This document shows positions 27,603 to 36,569 of a stretch of 64,000 nt of DNA, piece by piece. The notes under the pieces were generated by a model. The model was not told the DNA's origin. It saw nothing but the letters and a program-made list of their open reading frames with translations, and searched no databases. Positions within the stretch are counted from its first letter, which is position 1. The number at the start of each line of letters is the position of its first letter. The stretch comes from Streptomyces sp. NBC_01571 (GTDB taxonomy: Bacteria > Actinomycetota > Actinomycetes > Streptomycetales > Streptomycetaceae): NCBI RefSeq assembly GCF_026339875.1, contig NZ_JAPEPZ010000001.1, positions 620,001 to 684,000 of the forward strand, in the 5' to 3' direction. Position numbers and translations under genes: made by a program.

Positions 27603-28577
27603 TCACGCCGAGGTCCCGTCAACCGGCGACAGAACTCGAGCCAGCCAGTCGTTGCGTGTCCGGCGGGCGCCGGCCGAGACGCGAGCCTGCGGGTAGAGCG
27701 CGTCGAATCCGTGGAACCCTCCCGCCCAGATGTGCAGTTCCGCCTGGCCGCCGGCCGCCCAGATCCGGGTGGCGTAGGCGACGTCCTCGTCGCGGAAGAC
27801 TTCGGCCGAGCCGGCGTCGATATACGTGGTCGGCAGCCCCGAGAGGTCCTCGGCCACCGCGGGTGAGACATGACCGGGCACCTGGTCGTCGCGGAGGCCG
27901 CCGAGAACCGAGCGCCAGCCGAACTCGTTCATCTCACGGGTCCAGACACCGGGACCGCCGGAGTACTGCCGACTCGACGTGGTGACGTTGCGATGGTCGA
28001 GCATGGGACAGACAAGCAGCTGCGCCGCGACCCGCGGGGTACCCCGGTCGCGTGCCATCAGTGTCACTCCCGCGGCGAGGCCACCTCCCGCACTGACTCC
28101 CGCCACGACGATTCGGGCGGGATCGACGCCCAGTTCGTCGGCGTGCTCCTCGACCCAGAGGAGACTCCGGTAACAGTCGTCGACCGCTGTCGTGCCGCCT
28201 GCCTCCGGCGCCAACCGGTAGCCCACAGAGATGATCACGGCACCGAACAGGTCGAGCCACTCCAGCGGTATGTCGATCTGGGAGAGGCGATCCCCCATGA
28301 CCATCCCGCCGCCGTACATCCACAGGACGCACGGCGCCCCGGTGACGCGGGTGGCACCGGACGGACTGAAGACCGACAGGGGAATCCGCGCACCGCCCTC
28401 ACCGGACACGGTGACCTCGCGATGGTCGGCCTGGTGGCCTTCGAGAAGGGACTCGACCGGCGCCGACGGGAACCGGCGCAGTTGGGCGAGCACTTCGGGG
28501 TCGAGCCGCGTCATGAGCGGCATGTCGGCGAGCAGAACGCGCAGTTCGGGGTCCACGTCGGGTCGTACGGTCGTCAC
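27603..28577 (-). CDS. Alpha/beta hydrolase, hormone-sensitive-lipase-like esterase
   Basis: A 324-residue cytoplasmic esterase of the HSL (family IV) group. The oxyanion motif is YGGGM (residues 88-92) rather than the usual HGGG, the nucleophile is Ser162 in GVSAGGG, and the acid/base pair is probably Asp263 and His289 (GFHGFD). GTG start with an AAAGG ribosome binding site. It lies 104 bases downstream of a small monooxygenase in the same direction, so the two probably form an operon. Substrate is unknown; an aryl or acyl ester related to the monooxygenase substrate is possible. Confidence 0.87.
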   Translation of the reverse strand: MTTVRPDVDPELRVLLADMPLMTRLDPEVLAQLRRFPSAPVESLLEGHQADHREVTVSGEGGARIPLSVFSPSGATRVTGAPCVLWMYGGGMVMGDRLSQIDIPLEWLDLFGAVIISVGYRLAPEAGGTTAVDDCYRSLLWVEEHADELGVDPARIVVAGVSAGGGLAAGVTLMARDRGTPRVAAQLLVCPMLDHRNVTTSSRQYSGGPGVWTREMNEFGWRSVLGGLRDDQVPGHVSPAVAEDLSGLPTTYIDAGSAEVFRDEDVAYATRIWAAGGQAELHIWAGGFHGFDALYPQARVSAGARRTRNDWLARVLSPVDGTSA

Positions 28578-28681
28578 GGGGGGCTGCCTTTCGTCGGGTT
28601 GTGCCGGAGGTTCGGGAGCAACGGGCAGGGGCGTCGTACCGGGGCGGGTGCGGGCCGGCCCGGGGGTCGAACGGCGGGCTC

Positions 28682-28999
28682 TCAGAAGGCGGCCTTGCCA
28701 CGGACCGGTACGTAGTCGGTGTACTCGGGCTCCTTGGCCAGCATCCCGTCGATCCGCTTCACGATGGCCTGCGCGGCGTCGCCGGCGAAGATCCGGTGGT
28801 GGTCCTCCTCGCTGGTCCAGCCCTCGGTGACATGAACGACGTCGGGGTCGGACGCCGAACGGCAGACGAGATAGACGACGCAGTACTCGCTCGCGCCTGG
28901 GTTGCCGTCACTCAGGCCGGTCAGCAGGAGGTCCGTCAGCTGCGCACCCGTTCCGGGCTTTGCGGTCAGGGTGGCGTTGAATCCGTAGGGGGCGGTCAT
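28682..28999 (-). CDS. ABM-domain (quinol-type) monooxygenase
   Basis: A 105-residue ferredoxin-like protein of the antibiotic biosynthesis monooxygenase (ABM) superfamily, similar to putative quinol monooxygenases of the YgiN type. Such small dimeric proteins oxidise quinols or polyphenols without a cofactor, or act in detoxification. The HVTEGWTSEEDHHRIF region is typical. The ATG at 28999 is chosen for its GGAAGAAGG ribosome binding site; the frame runs further upstream. It is divergent from an AraC regulator 190 bases away and upstream of the esterase gene. Confidence 0.82.
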   Translation of the reverse strand: MTAPYGFNATLTAKPGTGAQLTDLLLTGLSDGNPGASEYCVVYLVCRSASDPDVVHVTEGWTSEEDHHRIFAGDAAQAIVKRIDGMLAKEPEYTDYVPVRGKAAF

Positions 29000-29189
29000 G
29001 ACTGCCTTCTTCCGTGGGCGAGGGTCGGCGGACTGTTGTCCCGGGTGGGCGGGATTCCACCTTCGTCGGGATTCCAGTGATTCCATTCAAGCCGTCTGAC
29101 CTGGGAAAAGGTAGAACGATGCTGCCCGCTGCTTGCACGATCCTCTCTCGTACGGGAAGAACGAGAGCAGCGTGTGCTGCAATGAGGGC

Positions 29190-30095
29190 ATGTACCTCGA
29201 AGAGCTCCGAACCCTGCTGGACCGGCATGTGCGGCCCGACTGGACCACGGCCATCGACGGTGTGCTCATCTCGAAGGTCGAGCGGTCCGACCCGCCGGCA
29301 CCCTCGATGTCCGGCACGGTGCTGGCGGTCATCGCCCAGGGCGCCAAACGCCTCGCACTGGGCGACCGGATGTTCGAGTACCGGGCCGGGCAGTACCTCG
29401 TCGCGTCGGTCGACCTTCCCGTGACCGGCCAGTTCGTCGGAGCCTGCCCGGAACGTCCGGCGCTGGGTTTCGGTCTGACGCTGGAACCGTCCGCCGTCGC
29501 CGAACTGCTGCTGCAGGCAGGGTCAGCGGACGCTCCCCGCAGCGGGGGGAGCGCCCTGCCGGGCATCGCCGTCAGCGATGCTCCGGACCGGCTGCTCGAC
29601 GCCGTGGTCCGGCTGCTGCGGCTGCTCGACGAGCCGCGCGACCGGACGGTGCTCGCTCCGATGGTCAAACGCGAGATCCTGTGGCGGCTGATCACCGGTG
29701 AGCAGGGCGGCATCGTGCGCCAGCTCGGCCTCGCCGACAGCAGCCTCAGCCACGTCGCACGGGCCGTGCGCTGGATCCGCGAGCACTACGCGCAGCCGTT
29801 CCGGGTCGAGGACGTGGCGCAGCTGTCGGGCATGAGTGTCTCCGCCTTCTACCGCAACTTCCAGGCGGTGACCGCGATGAGCCCCATCCGGTTCCAGAAG
29901 CAGATCCGGCTCCAGGAGGCCCGGCTGCTGCTCGCCGTCCATCCCCATGACGTCACCGGGGTCGGCCATCGCGTCGGGTACGACAGCCCGTCACAGTTCA
30001 GCCGGGAATACCGCCGCCATTTCGGCGCGCCTCCCAGCCAGGACGCCGCCCGCCTGCGTCACACCGCGGGGGCCACCGCGGGTGTTCTTCCCTGA
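29190..30095 (+). CDS. AraC-family transcriptional regulator with AraC_N/cupin domain
   Basis: A 301-residue regulator. The N-terminal half (about 10-155) is an AraC_N-type cupin sensor, and the C-terminal 100 residues hold two helix-turn-helices (VEDVAQLSGMSVSAFYRNFQ, then VGHRVGYDSPSQFSREYRRH). The ATG at 29190 follows a GAGGG ribosome binding site. It is divergent from the ABM monooxygenase/esterase pair, the usual arrangement for AraC_N regulators of small oxidoreductase operons, so it probably controls them in response to a small molecule. It converges with the P450 gene, 95 bases away. Confidence 0.9.
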   Translation: MYLEELRTLLDRHVRPDWTTAIDGVLISKVERSDPPAPSMSGTVLAVIAQGAKRLALGDRMFEYRAGQYLVASVDLPVTGQFVGACPERPALGFGLTLEPSAVAELLLQAGSADAPRSGGSALPGIAVSDAPDRLLDAVVRLLRLLDEPRDRTVLAPMVKREILWRLITGEQGGIVRQLGLADSSLSHVARAVRWIREHYAQPFRVEDVAQLSGMSVSAFYRNFQAVTAMSPIRFQKQIRLQEARLLLAVHPHDVTGVGHRVGYDSPSQFSREYRRHFGAPPSQDAARLRHTAGATAGVLP

Positions 30096-30190
30096 CTGCC
30101 GCCGCGGCCCCGTCTCGTCACGGTTCCCCGCGGCGGCCACCGCCCGGATGACTACGCTGTCCCCCTGACGATCGGAGGGTCCGCCCTCGG

Positions 30191-31405
30191 CTACCAGGTC
30201 ACCGGCAGGGCGCGCGGGCCGTAGACGATGGCGTCCTGGTTGTAGGCGAGCCGGTCCGGCGGTGTCGCCAGGCGCAGTCCGGGGAGGCGTCGCAGCAGGG
30301 TGGCGAGGATGATCTGGAGCTCGACCCTGGCCAGGGTCTGTCCCAGGCACTGGTGGATTCCGTAGCCGAAGGCCACATGGCGCCGCGCGTCCCGGGTGAC
30401 GTCGAGTCCGGAGGGGCAGGCGCCGCCCTCCGTCGCGAACAGCGCCGGGTCACGGTTGGCGGTGGACAGCATGCAGATCACGCCGTCGCCCGCCGGGACG
30501 GTGACCCCGCCGACCTCGACGGAGCGCGTCGCCGCACGCCCCAGACCGAGATGGATGATGGTGAGGTGGCGCAGGAGTTCCTCGACGGCTCCGCGGATGA
30601 GGTCCGGATCGTCGCGCAGGAGTGCCGTCTGACCGGGGTCGCGCAGCAGCGCGAGCACGCTGATGGCCGCCATGTTCGCGGTGCTCTCGTGACCGGTGAC
30701 CAGCAGCAGGAATCCGAGTGACGCCGTCTCCTGGGGAGTGAGGTCGTCGCGTGCCACCAGACGGCTGAGAATGTCGTCCGCCGGGTACTGACGCTTGTGC
30801 TCAGCCAACTCGGCCAGATAGTCCATGAGTTGAGCATGTGCCCGCTCGGCCCGCTTGCGGGTCGTCCGGTTGTCGAGCAGGGTGCGGCTGAGCGACTGGA
30901 ACAGATCGTGGTCCTCGTAGGGCACTCCGAGCATCAGACAGATGGCCAGCGACGGGATGGGCAGGGCGAAGTCGGCCACGAGGTCGGCCGAGGTGCGTCC
31001 GTCCGTCATTCGGTCCACGGCCCTGTCGACGATGTCCTGGATGCCGGGTCGCAGTTGCTCGATGCGCCTGACCAGGAAGTCCTTGGTGACCATGCGGCGC
31101 AGACGGGCGTGTTCGGGATCGTCCATGCGGATGAAGCTGGGCTTCGCCGTCGCCAGTTCCCGCTGCCCCGCGGAGAGGAACGGGAAGCCGGGGGTGCGGG
31201 CGTCGGCACTGAAGCTGGGGTCGGCCAGTACGGCGCGTACCTCCTCGTAGCCGGTGACGAGCCAGCACGCGGTGCCGTCCGGCAGCACGGCACGGGTGAC
31301 GGCGGCGTCATGAGCGGCGGCCGTGTAGGCGGGGGGCGGGTCGAAGGGACAACTGCCGTAGGGGGCGGGGAGGTCGAGCGTGGGGGCGGGCGCGGTCGCG
31401 GTCAT
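30191..31405 (-). CDS. Cytochrome P450 of the KAS/ACP cluster
   Basis: A 404-residue soluble bacterial P450. Seen: the I-helix LLLVTGHEST motif, the ExxR motif (EELLR), and the heme loop FGYGIHQCLG with Cys353 as thiolate ligand. ATG at 31405 with an AGGAGA ribosome binding site. It is the last gene of a leftward set of six and directly follows a gene whose C-terminus is a ferredoxin, the likely electron donor. In this setting it should hydroxylate or otherwise oxidise the acyl product of the cluster. CYP family not assigned. Confidence 0.93.
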   Translation of the reverse strand: MTATAPAPTLDLPAPYGSCPFDPPPAYTAAAHDAAVTRAVLPDGTACWLVTGYEEVRAVLADPSFSADARTPGFPFLSAGQRELATAKPSFIRMDDPEHARLRRMVTKDFLVRRIEQLRPGIQDIVDRAVDRMTDGRTSADLVADFALPIPSLAICLMLGVPYEDHDLFQSLSRTLLDNRTTRKRAERAHAQLMDYLAELAEHKRQYPADDILSRLVARDDLTPQETASLGFLLLVTGHESTANMAAISVLALLRDPGQTALLRDDPDLIRGAVEELLRHLTIIHLGLGRAATRSVEVGGVTVPAGDGVICMLSTANRDPALFATEGGACPSGLDVTRDARRHVAFGYGIHQCLGQTLARVELQIILATLLRRLPGLRLATPPDRLAYNQDAIVYGPRALPVTW

Positions 31406-31431
31406 CAGCCGGGCTGTCTCCTGGTGGGGGG

Positions 31432-32211
31432 TCACGTGGCGTCCATGAGGGTGATGACACCGCTGGGGCACAGGTCCGCGGCCAGGCGCACCTCGTCGGC
31501 GTACTTCGGATCGGGCTCCGGTACGAGCAGGGTGACGCGTCCGTCCGTGTCGCTCTGCTCGAACACCTCCGGCGCGGCACCGGCGCACTGCCCCGCGCTG
31601 CAGCAGCGTTCCCTGTCCAGGCGCACGGTGAGGTGCGGGCGTCCGGCCCCGGCATCGTCGGAGGGGGTGCGCAGGACGCCGAGGGTGGTGGACATGGCGG
31701 CGGTCTGACCGGCCAGGACCAGCAGTTCGATCAGTTGCTCCGGGCTCAGGAAGCGCGCGAGCCGGCGCCAGAGTTCGTCCGGCACCGTGGAGTTGTCGGT
31801 GAGCAGGTCGCAGGTCTCCAGAAGGGTGCGCTCCTCGTCCGTCCAGGGGTGGGCGTCCGGGGCCGCTGCCGTGGCCAGGATCTCCTCCGGTGTCAGTCCG
31901 GCCCCGGTCGCCGGCGTGCGGTGGCGCTCGTGGACAAAGGTCGCGCCGAGCCGGTGGGCGGTGCGCAGGACGATCAGTTCGCGTCGTCGGCCACCGAGCG
32001 TTCCTTCGTGGGTGAGCACACGGGCGAGGGAGAGCCACGCGTGGGCCAGGGCAGGGTGATGCGCGAGGGTGCCGAAGAGGTTGACCCGGCCGGCACCGTC
32101 CTTCTGCGAGTCCGCCAGGAGGGACCGCAGCGACGCGGGCCACTCGGACGGCGGGAGGGGCGGAATGCGGGGAGGGCCGGACACCCGGACGGATGCGGGT
32201 GAGGAGGTCAT
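31432..32211 (-). CDS. Carboxymuconolactone-decarboxylase-like protein fused to a ferredoxin
   Basis: A 259-residue two-domain protein. Residues about 20-185 are helical and resemble carboxymuconolactone decarboxylase/AhpD proteins, but the usual CxxC is absent and the motif region reads FVHERH. Residues 193-259 form a P450-type ferredoxin with Cys203 or Cys204, Cys209 and Cys248-Pro, spaced as for a 3Fe-4S cluster. The frame is continuous and codon use is uniform, so the fusion looks real. ATG at 32211, GGAAGG ribosome binding site; 26 bases before the P450 start. It probably delivers electrons to the P450; the N-terminal domain's role is unknown. Confidence 0.82.
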   Translation of the reverse strand: MTSSPASVRVSGPPRIPPLPPSEWPASLRSLLADSQKDGAGRVNLFGTLAHHPALAHAWLSLARVLTHEGTLGGRRRELIVLRTAHRLGATFVHERHRTPATGAGLTPEEILATAAAPDAHPWTDEERTLLETCDLLTDNSTVPDELWRRLARFLSPEQLIELLVLAGQTAAMSTTLGVLRTPSDDAGAGRPHLTVRLDRERCCSAGQCAGAAPEVFEQSDTDGRVTLLVPEPDPKYADEVRLAADLCPSGVITLMDAT

Positions 32212-32273
32212 GAGGGTGCCTTCCGGATTCGTAGGGTTCGGACGGGGCAGCGTGTTCCGGGGGTGTCGGGGGC

Positions 32274-33269
32274 TCACCACCTGCAGAGGACCACTCCCGC
32301 GCTGGCCCCGCTCGCGAAGCCGAACATGCCCACCAGGTCCCCGCGTCGCAGGCGGCCGCACTCCAGGGCGGTGGCCAGCTGGAGCGGGATGGTGTTGGTC
32401 GCCACGTTGCCGTGGGCCGGGAAGGTGGCCAGGATCCGTCCCGGGTCCACGCCCACCCAGTCGCAGACGACCCGGGTGAACGGCACCGACGGCTGATGCA
32501 CACAGACGAGGTCCAGGTCGTCGCTCTCGACGCCGAAATCCTTCAGCGCTCCTCGCACCTTGCCGGGCAGTCCCTCGAACGAGTCCACCAACTGCGCCGA
32601 GTCGATGCGGAGATGGCCGAGCCTTCGGTGCTGCGCGTAGGGGTTCGGCAGCGTCGCCGCCCGCCAGCCCCAGGAGTTGGCGAAGAAGCGCGAGCCGACG
32701 ATGCCGGGCAGGCCGCTCGCCTCCACCAGCAGGGCGGAGCCCATGTCGCCGGTGCTGAGGCTGGGCAGCGCGGTCAGGATGTCCGCCGGGTCGTCCACCT
32801 CCCAGCGGCTTTCGCGGGTGCTGACCTCGGCGGTGGTCACCAGCACCCTGCGGTACCGGCCGCCCCGGATGAACGCGTCGGCGACCTCCAGGGCGTTGAG
32901 GACACCGTTGCAGGCGTTCTTCAGGTCGAGCACGGGACACCCGAGGCCCAGTTTGTCGGCGACGACATGGGCCGTGGCGGGCTCCTCCATGTCGGCGAGG
33001 ATGCCCGCGTAGAGGAGCAGGTCGACGCCGGCCGGATCGGTGTCCGTGTCCGCCAACAGGCGTCGCGCCGCGTGGACGGCCAGGTCGGAGGGCTGATCGT
33101 GGTCGGCGGCCACGATGCGCTCGGCCAGCCCGTACATGCGCTGGAGCACCCCGCGGGACAACGGCGCGGCGGGGCTGCCCGCACGGAAGCGGTCTTCCAC
33201 CGCGGCCACGCTCTGCCGCCCCTCGGGGATGTGGACAGTTGCGTGAACGATGCTGCTGTGAACGGTCAT
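32274..33269 (-). CDS. Atypical KAS III-like (thiolase-fold) enzyme
   Basis: A 331-residue thiolase-superfamily protein related to beta-ketoacyl-ACP synthase III. Catalytic Cys120 (LKNACNG), His258 (VCVHQPS) and Asn288 (HGNVATNT) are all present. It differs strongly from the FabH-like protein at 34875-35927, so the two are not a recent duplication. Enzymes of this divergent group can condense acyl units or transfer acyl groups to oxygen or nitrogen (CerJ-type). ATG at 33269. It lies fourth in the six-gene leftward cluster. Confidence 0.85.
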   Translation of the reverse strand: MTVHSSIVHATVHIPEGRQSVAAVEDRFRAGSPAAPLSRGVLQRMYGLAERIVAADHDQPSDLAVHAARRLLADTDTDPAGVDLLLYAGILADMEEPATAHVVADKLGLGCPVLDLKNACNGVLNALEVADAFIRGGRYRRVLVTTAEVSTRESRWEVDDPADILTALPSLSTGDMGSALLVEASGLPGIVGSRFFANSWGWRAATLPNPYAQHRRLGHLRIDSAQLVDSFEGLPGKVRGALKDFGVESDDLDLVCVHQPSVPFTRVVCDWVGVDPGRILATFPAHGNVATNTIPLQLATALECGRLRRGDLVGMFGFASGASAGVVLCRW

Positions 33270-33310
33270 TGATTCAGTCCTCGGTTCGGTCCTCGGCGGA
33301 GGGCGGCACG

Positions 33311-34543
33311 TCAGTCCTCGGTGAGGAGCAGCACGACGTTGTGCCCGCCGAACCCGAAGGACTGGCTCACGGCGGCACGGACGCGCTGGGTGCGCGGCAG
33401 GTCCGTCACACAGTCCAGGTCGAAGGGGAGGTCGTCGGCCGCGAGGTTGGCGATCGGCGGCACGGTGGACCGGTGGATGGTCAGAGCCGTGAGCGCCGCC
33501 TCGATCGCACCCGCGGCACCGAGGCTGTGCCCGAGCACTCCTTTGGGCGCGGTCACGCTGGGCCGGTGCGGGAGCACGCGGCCGATCAGCTCGGCCTCGG
33601 TCAGGTCGTTGAGGGGCGTGGAGGTGCCGTGCGCGTTGACGTGATCGACGTCGGCCGCGTGCAGGCCGGCTTCGGCGAGCGCAGCCCGCAGTGCCGCCTC
33701 GGCGTGAACTCCGCCGGGAGCCGGGGCAGTTGGATGGTGGGCGTCGGAGGAGAGGCCGACCCCCGCGAGCCGCGCGTAGGCGCGCCGACCGCGGGCCCGC
33801 GCGTCCGCATCCCGTTCCAGTACGAGTACGGCGGCGCCCTCGGCGATCACGAAGCCGTCCCGGTCCGCCGCGAAGGGCCGCGAAGCCGCCCCGGGGTCGC
33901 CGGTACGGGCCGACAGCGCGCCCATCCGCTGGAAGCCCGCCGTGATCACGGGAGTGACCGCCGCCTCCGCGCCACCCGCCACCGCGATGTCGCACAGGCC
34001 GGCCAGAAGCAGCCGGCGCGCGGTGGCCAGTGCGCTGGCGCCGGACGCGCACGCCGTCTCCGTGGCCATAGAGGGCCCGTGGGCGCCAAGGTCCAACAGC
34101 ACTTCTCCGGCCGCCATGTTGGGGATCAGCATGGGTACCAGGGCGGGAGAGACCAGCTCGGGACCGCCTTGGTGGTGACGGAGGGTCTGCTCCTCCAGGT
34201 GCGCCGCCCCGGCGAGCCCGGAACCGATCACGACGGCGACGCGGGTACCGTCCCACCGGGCGGGTTCGAGGCCGGCGTCGGCGACCGCCTCGCGCGCGGC
34301 GAGCACGGCGAGCCGGCTGAAGTGGCCCATGCGCCACGCCTTGCCGCCGCCGATGCGGGCCTGCTCCGGCGTCATGGCCGGGATGCGGCAGGAGAAGTCG
34401 ACAGGGCAGCCCTTGAGTTCGGGGTCCGTCGCAGCGGCGGAACGACCGCGCAGGATCCCCTCCCAGGTCGGCTCCCGGCCGACACCGGCCGGGGTGATCA
34501 ACCCCAGGCCGGTGATCGACACAGAGGTCTGACGAGACGTCAC
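33311..34543 (-). CDS. Beta-ketoacyl-ACP synthase II-type ketosynthase
   Basis: A 410-residue FabF/KAS II-like condensing enzyme. The Cys-His-His triad is intact: Cys165 (TETACASG), His305 (NAHGTSTP) and His339 (GVLGHS), with Lys334. So it is an active ketosynthase and not a chain-length factor. GTG start overlaps the ACP stop by four bases (GTGA), meaning coupled translation. Because this cluster has its own ACP and KAS III but no visible ketoreductase, dehydratase or malonyltransferase, it must borrow these from primary metabolism or make only one or two condensations. Confidence 0.92.
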   Translation of the reverse strand: MTSRQTSVSITGLGLITPAGVGREPTWEGILRGRSAAATDPELKGCPVDFSCRIPAMTPEQARIGGGKAWRMGHFSRLAVLAAREAVADAGLEPARWDGTRVAVVIGSGLAGAAHLEEQTLRHHQGGPELVSPALVPMLIPNMAAGEVLLDLGAHGPSMATETACASGASALATARRLLLAGLCDIAVAGGAEAAVTPVITAGFQRMGALSARTGDPGAASRPFAADRDGFVIAEGAAVLVLERDADARARGRRAYARLAGVGLSSDAHHPTAPAPGGVHAEAALRAALAEAGLHAADVDHVNAHGTSTPLNDLTEAELIGRVLPHRPSVTAPKGVLGHSLGAAGAIEAALTALTIHRSTVPPIANLAADDLPFDLDCVTDLPRTQRVRAAVSQSFGFGGHNVVLLLTED

Positions 34544-34788
34544 GAGGACCCCTGCTGTGCTCGCTTGGCGTTCAGCGCGGCGACGAGGCCGCCCACGGTG
34601 CTGTGCTTGGCCGCCTCGTTCTCCTCCACGGGGACACCCAGTTGTTCCTGGAGTGCCAGGGCGAGTTCGGCGAGCGCGAGCGAGTCGAGGTCGAGGCTCT
34701 CCAGCGTGGCCTCGGGGCGGATGCTCTCGGGGCTGACCTCGAACTTCTCGGTCAGTACGGTGGTGACGGCGGTCTGGACGGGGGACAT
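34540..34788 (-). CDS. Acyl carrier protein
   Basis: An 82-residue carrier protein. The phosphopantetheine attachment site is Ser36 in LDLDSLAL, within the usual helix start. The ATG at 34788 with an AAAGGAA ribosome binding site is preferred to an in-frame ATG at 34806. Its stop overlaps the ketosynthase start. It should carry the growing acyl chain for the KAS II and KAS III enzymes encoded on either side, and could present the substrate to the P450. Confidence 0.9.
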   Translation of the reverse strand: MSPVQTAVTTVLTEKFEVSPESIRPEATLESLDLDSLALAELALALQEQLGVPVEENEAAKHSTVGGLVAALNAKRAQQGSS

Positions 34789-34874
34789 GGACGTTCCTTT
34801 CGGCACAACGGACGGCAGCGACAGGGAAAGTGACGAGGGGGCTGCGGACGGAGGACCTCGGGGAGGACCGAGGG

Positions 34875-35927
34875 TCAGGCGCTCGGAGCGGCGGGGACCG
34901 CCACGGGCGGTACGCCACCGTCGAGCTCCGGCACGGTCGGGAGCTCCGGCCAGAGCAGCGCGGCCGAGCCCCAGGTCAGCCCGGCTCCGAAGGCGGTCAG
35001 CAGCACGCGCTGTCCGCTGCGCAGTTCACCCCGGGCCGCGGCGTCGGCCAGGGCCAGCGGAATGGAAGCGGCGCCCGTGTTCCCGACCCGCTCGATGTTG
35101 GTGACATGCCGATGAGCCGGTACGGGGATGCGGGCTCCGACGGCGGACAGGATGCGGGCGTTGGCCTGATGGGCGCAGAACCGGTCCACGTCCTCGGCCG
35201 ACCAGCCCGCCTGCTTGAGCACGGTCTGGGCGGACTGTGTCATCCGGGTCACCGCGTGCTGGAACACCTCACGTCCGTGCATGCGGAAGTAGCGGTCGTC
35301 CGGCCTGTAGTCGTCGGGGCGGGCACGCTCCAGCGCTCCGCCGCCGGGCACCTGGATCAAGGTGTCCTCCGAGCCGTCGCTGCCGAGGTCGAACGCCACC
35401 ACGCTGCCCGGCTCGCCCCTGCCGCCCCTCCGCAGTACGGCCGCCGCGGCACCGTCCGCGAACACGATTCCGGCGGAACGGTCCTGCGGGTCGATCAGGG
35501 TCGAGTACACCTCGGCAGCCACCAGGAGGACCCGGTCGGCACACCCGGACGCCAGGACACCGGAGGCCGTCGCGAGACCGTAGACGAATCCGCTGCACGC
35601 GGCGGACACGTCCCACGCGGCCGCCCCGCCCAGCCCGAGCCGGGTGGCCAGCCGGGGCGCCATGGCCGGCATGGGCCGGTCCGGGGTCGACGTGGCGACG
35701 ATGACGGCGTCGACCAGCGGAAGGCCCGCGACGGTCAGCGCCTTGCGAGCGGCCTCCAGGGCGAGCTGGCCCGTGGCGACACCGGGCGCGACCCAACGTC
35801 GCTCACCGACGCCACTGCGTCTGCGCACCCAGGAGTCGTCGACACACCACGCGACGGGCAGCTCGCCGTTGGCCACCGCACGTGGTGGAACGAACCCGGC
35901 GATGCCCTCGAGGACGGCCGTCGTCAC
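34875..35927 (-). CDS. FabH-like beta-ketoacyl-ACP synthase III (priming enzyme)
   Basis: A 350-residue canonical KAS III. The catalytic triad is Cys111 (DVSAACSGF), His253 (AHQANARI) and Asn283 (NTGAAS). Such enzymes load an acyl-CoA starter on malonyl-ACP. GTG start at 35927. It is the first gene of the six-gene leftward cluster, 86 bases upstream of the ACP. A second FabH outside core fatty-acid synthesis usually selects a special starter unit; which one cannot be told from the sequence. Confidence 0.92.
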   Translation of the reverse strand: MTTAVLEGIAGFVPPRAVANGELPVAWCVDDSWVRRRSGVGERRWVAPGVATGQLALEAARKALTVAGLPLVDAVIVATSTPDRPMPAMAPRLATRLGLGGAAAWDVSAACSGFVYGLATASGVLASGCADRVLLVAAEVYSTLIDPQDRSAGIVFADGAAAAVLRRGGRGEPGSVVAFDLGSDGSEDTLIQVPGGGALERARPDDYRPDDRYFRMHGREVFQHAVTRMTQSAQTVLKQAGWSAEDVDRFCAHQANARILSAVGARIPVPAHRHVTNIERVGNTGAASIPLALADAAARGELRSGQRVLLTAFGAGLTWGSAALLWPELPTVPELDGGVPPVAVPAAPSA

Positions 35928-36018
35928 CGGGCGGCCTCGCGGTGTCGGGCCGACAGCGGGATCGCCAAAGGGACTTCACTGCAAGCAAATCGGTGAGTCA
36001 CACACGCCTCGATGGGGA

Positions 36019-36063
36019 GTGATCTTGAACGAGCGGCATGACTGTAGATCGGATCAAGATCAC
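36019..36063. promoter_or_regulatory. Spaced inverted repeat upstream of the KAS/ACP cluster
   Basis: GTGATCTTGA at 36019-36028 and its exact reverse complement TCAAGATCAC at 36054-36063, separated by 25 bases. It lies 92 bases upstream of the first gene of the leftward cluster. A candidate operator for an unknown regulator. Confidence 0.45.
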
Positions 36064-36540
36064 CTCGCCACGCGACACGATGCGAACAAAAGAGCCATTG
36101 ATGCCGGACGGCCACAAAAGTCCAGCTCAGCGCCCGAAGCGCAGAATCGTTACGGCCGTTGAGCCAGTCGTGCGCCACCCGAAAGGCGGCAAAAGAGGAC
36201 GGCCGTTCGAGAGCACACATGAACAGCGTGCAGGCGCTCCCACCACACCCGTCGGACCCGACCGTCAGCGTCCCGCCCCCTCGCGAGCGCCGGACTCCCG
36301 TCACCGGCACGCGCGGTCGACCCACCTCGCCCCTGGTCACGACCTCGCGGACGAGGTGCCAGGAGAGCCAGGCATCACTTCCAGTTCCGAACGCATGGAC
36401 GATCGACCGACGTTCGGAAACGTGACCGCATCGGGGGATCGTGCGACCTGGGCTTCGACCCTTCGTCGCCGTCGACCGGCTGCGGCACGTTCAACTCCTT
36501 GTGCATTGAGCCCAATTCACAGACTCCCTTGTTTCATCTC

Positions 36541-36569
36541 TTGACGACTTTGGTTCAGACCTTTAAGTT
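36541..36569 (+). promoter_or_regulatory. Chitinase promoter with DasR-like (dre) box
   Basis: TTGACG at 36541 and TAAGTT at 36564 form a plausible -35/-10 pair. Between them lies TGGTTCAGACCT (36551-36562), which matches 9 of 12 positions of the DasR-responsive element TGGTCTAGACCA known from Streptomyces chitinase promoters. This would link the operon to N-acetylglucosamine sensing. Confidence 0.55.

Noticed and set aside
36038..36544. Possible 168-residue protein between the KAS cluster and the chitinase
   Set aside because: No ribosome binding site, mixed codon use and no family; it runs across the inverted repeat and ends at the chitinase promoter.
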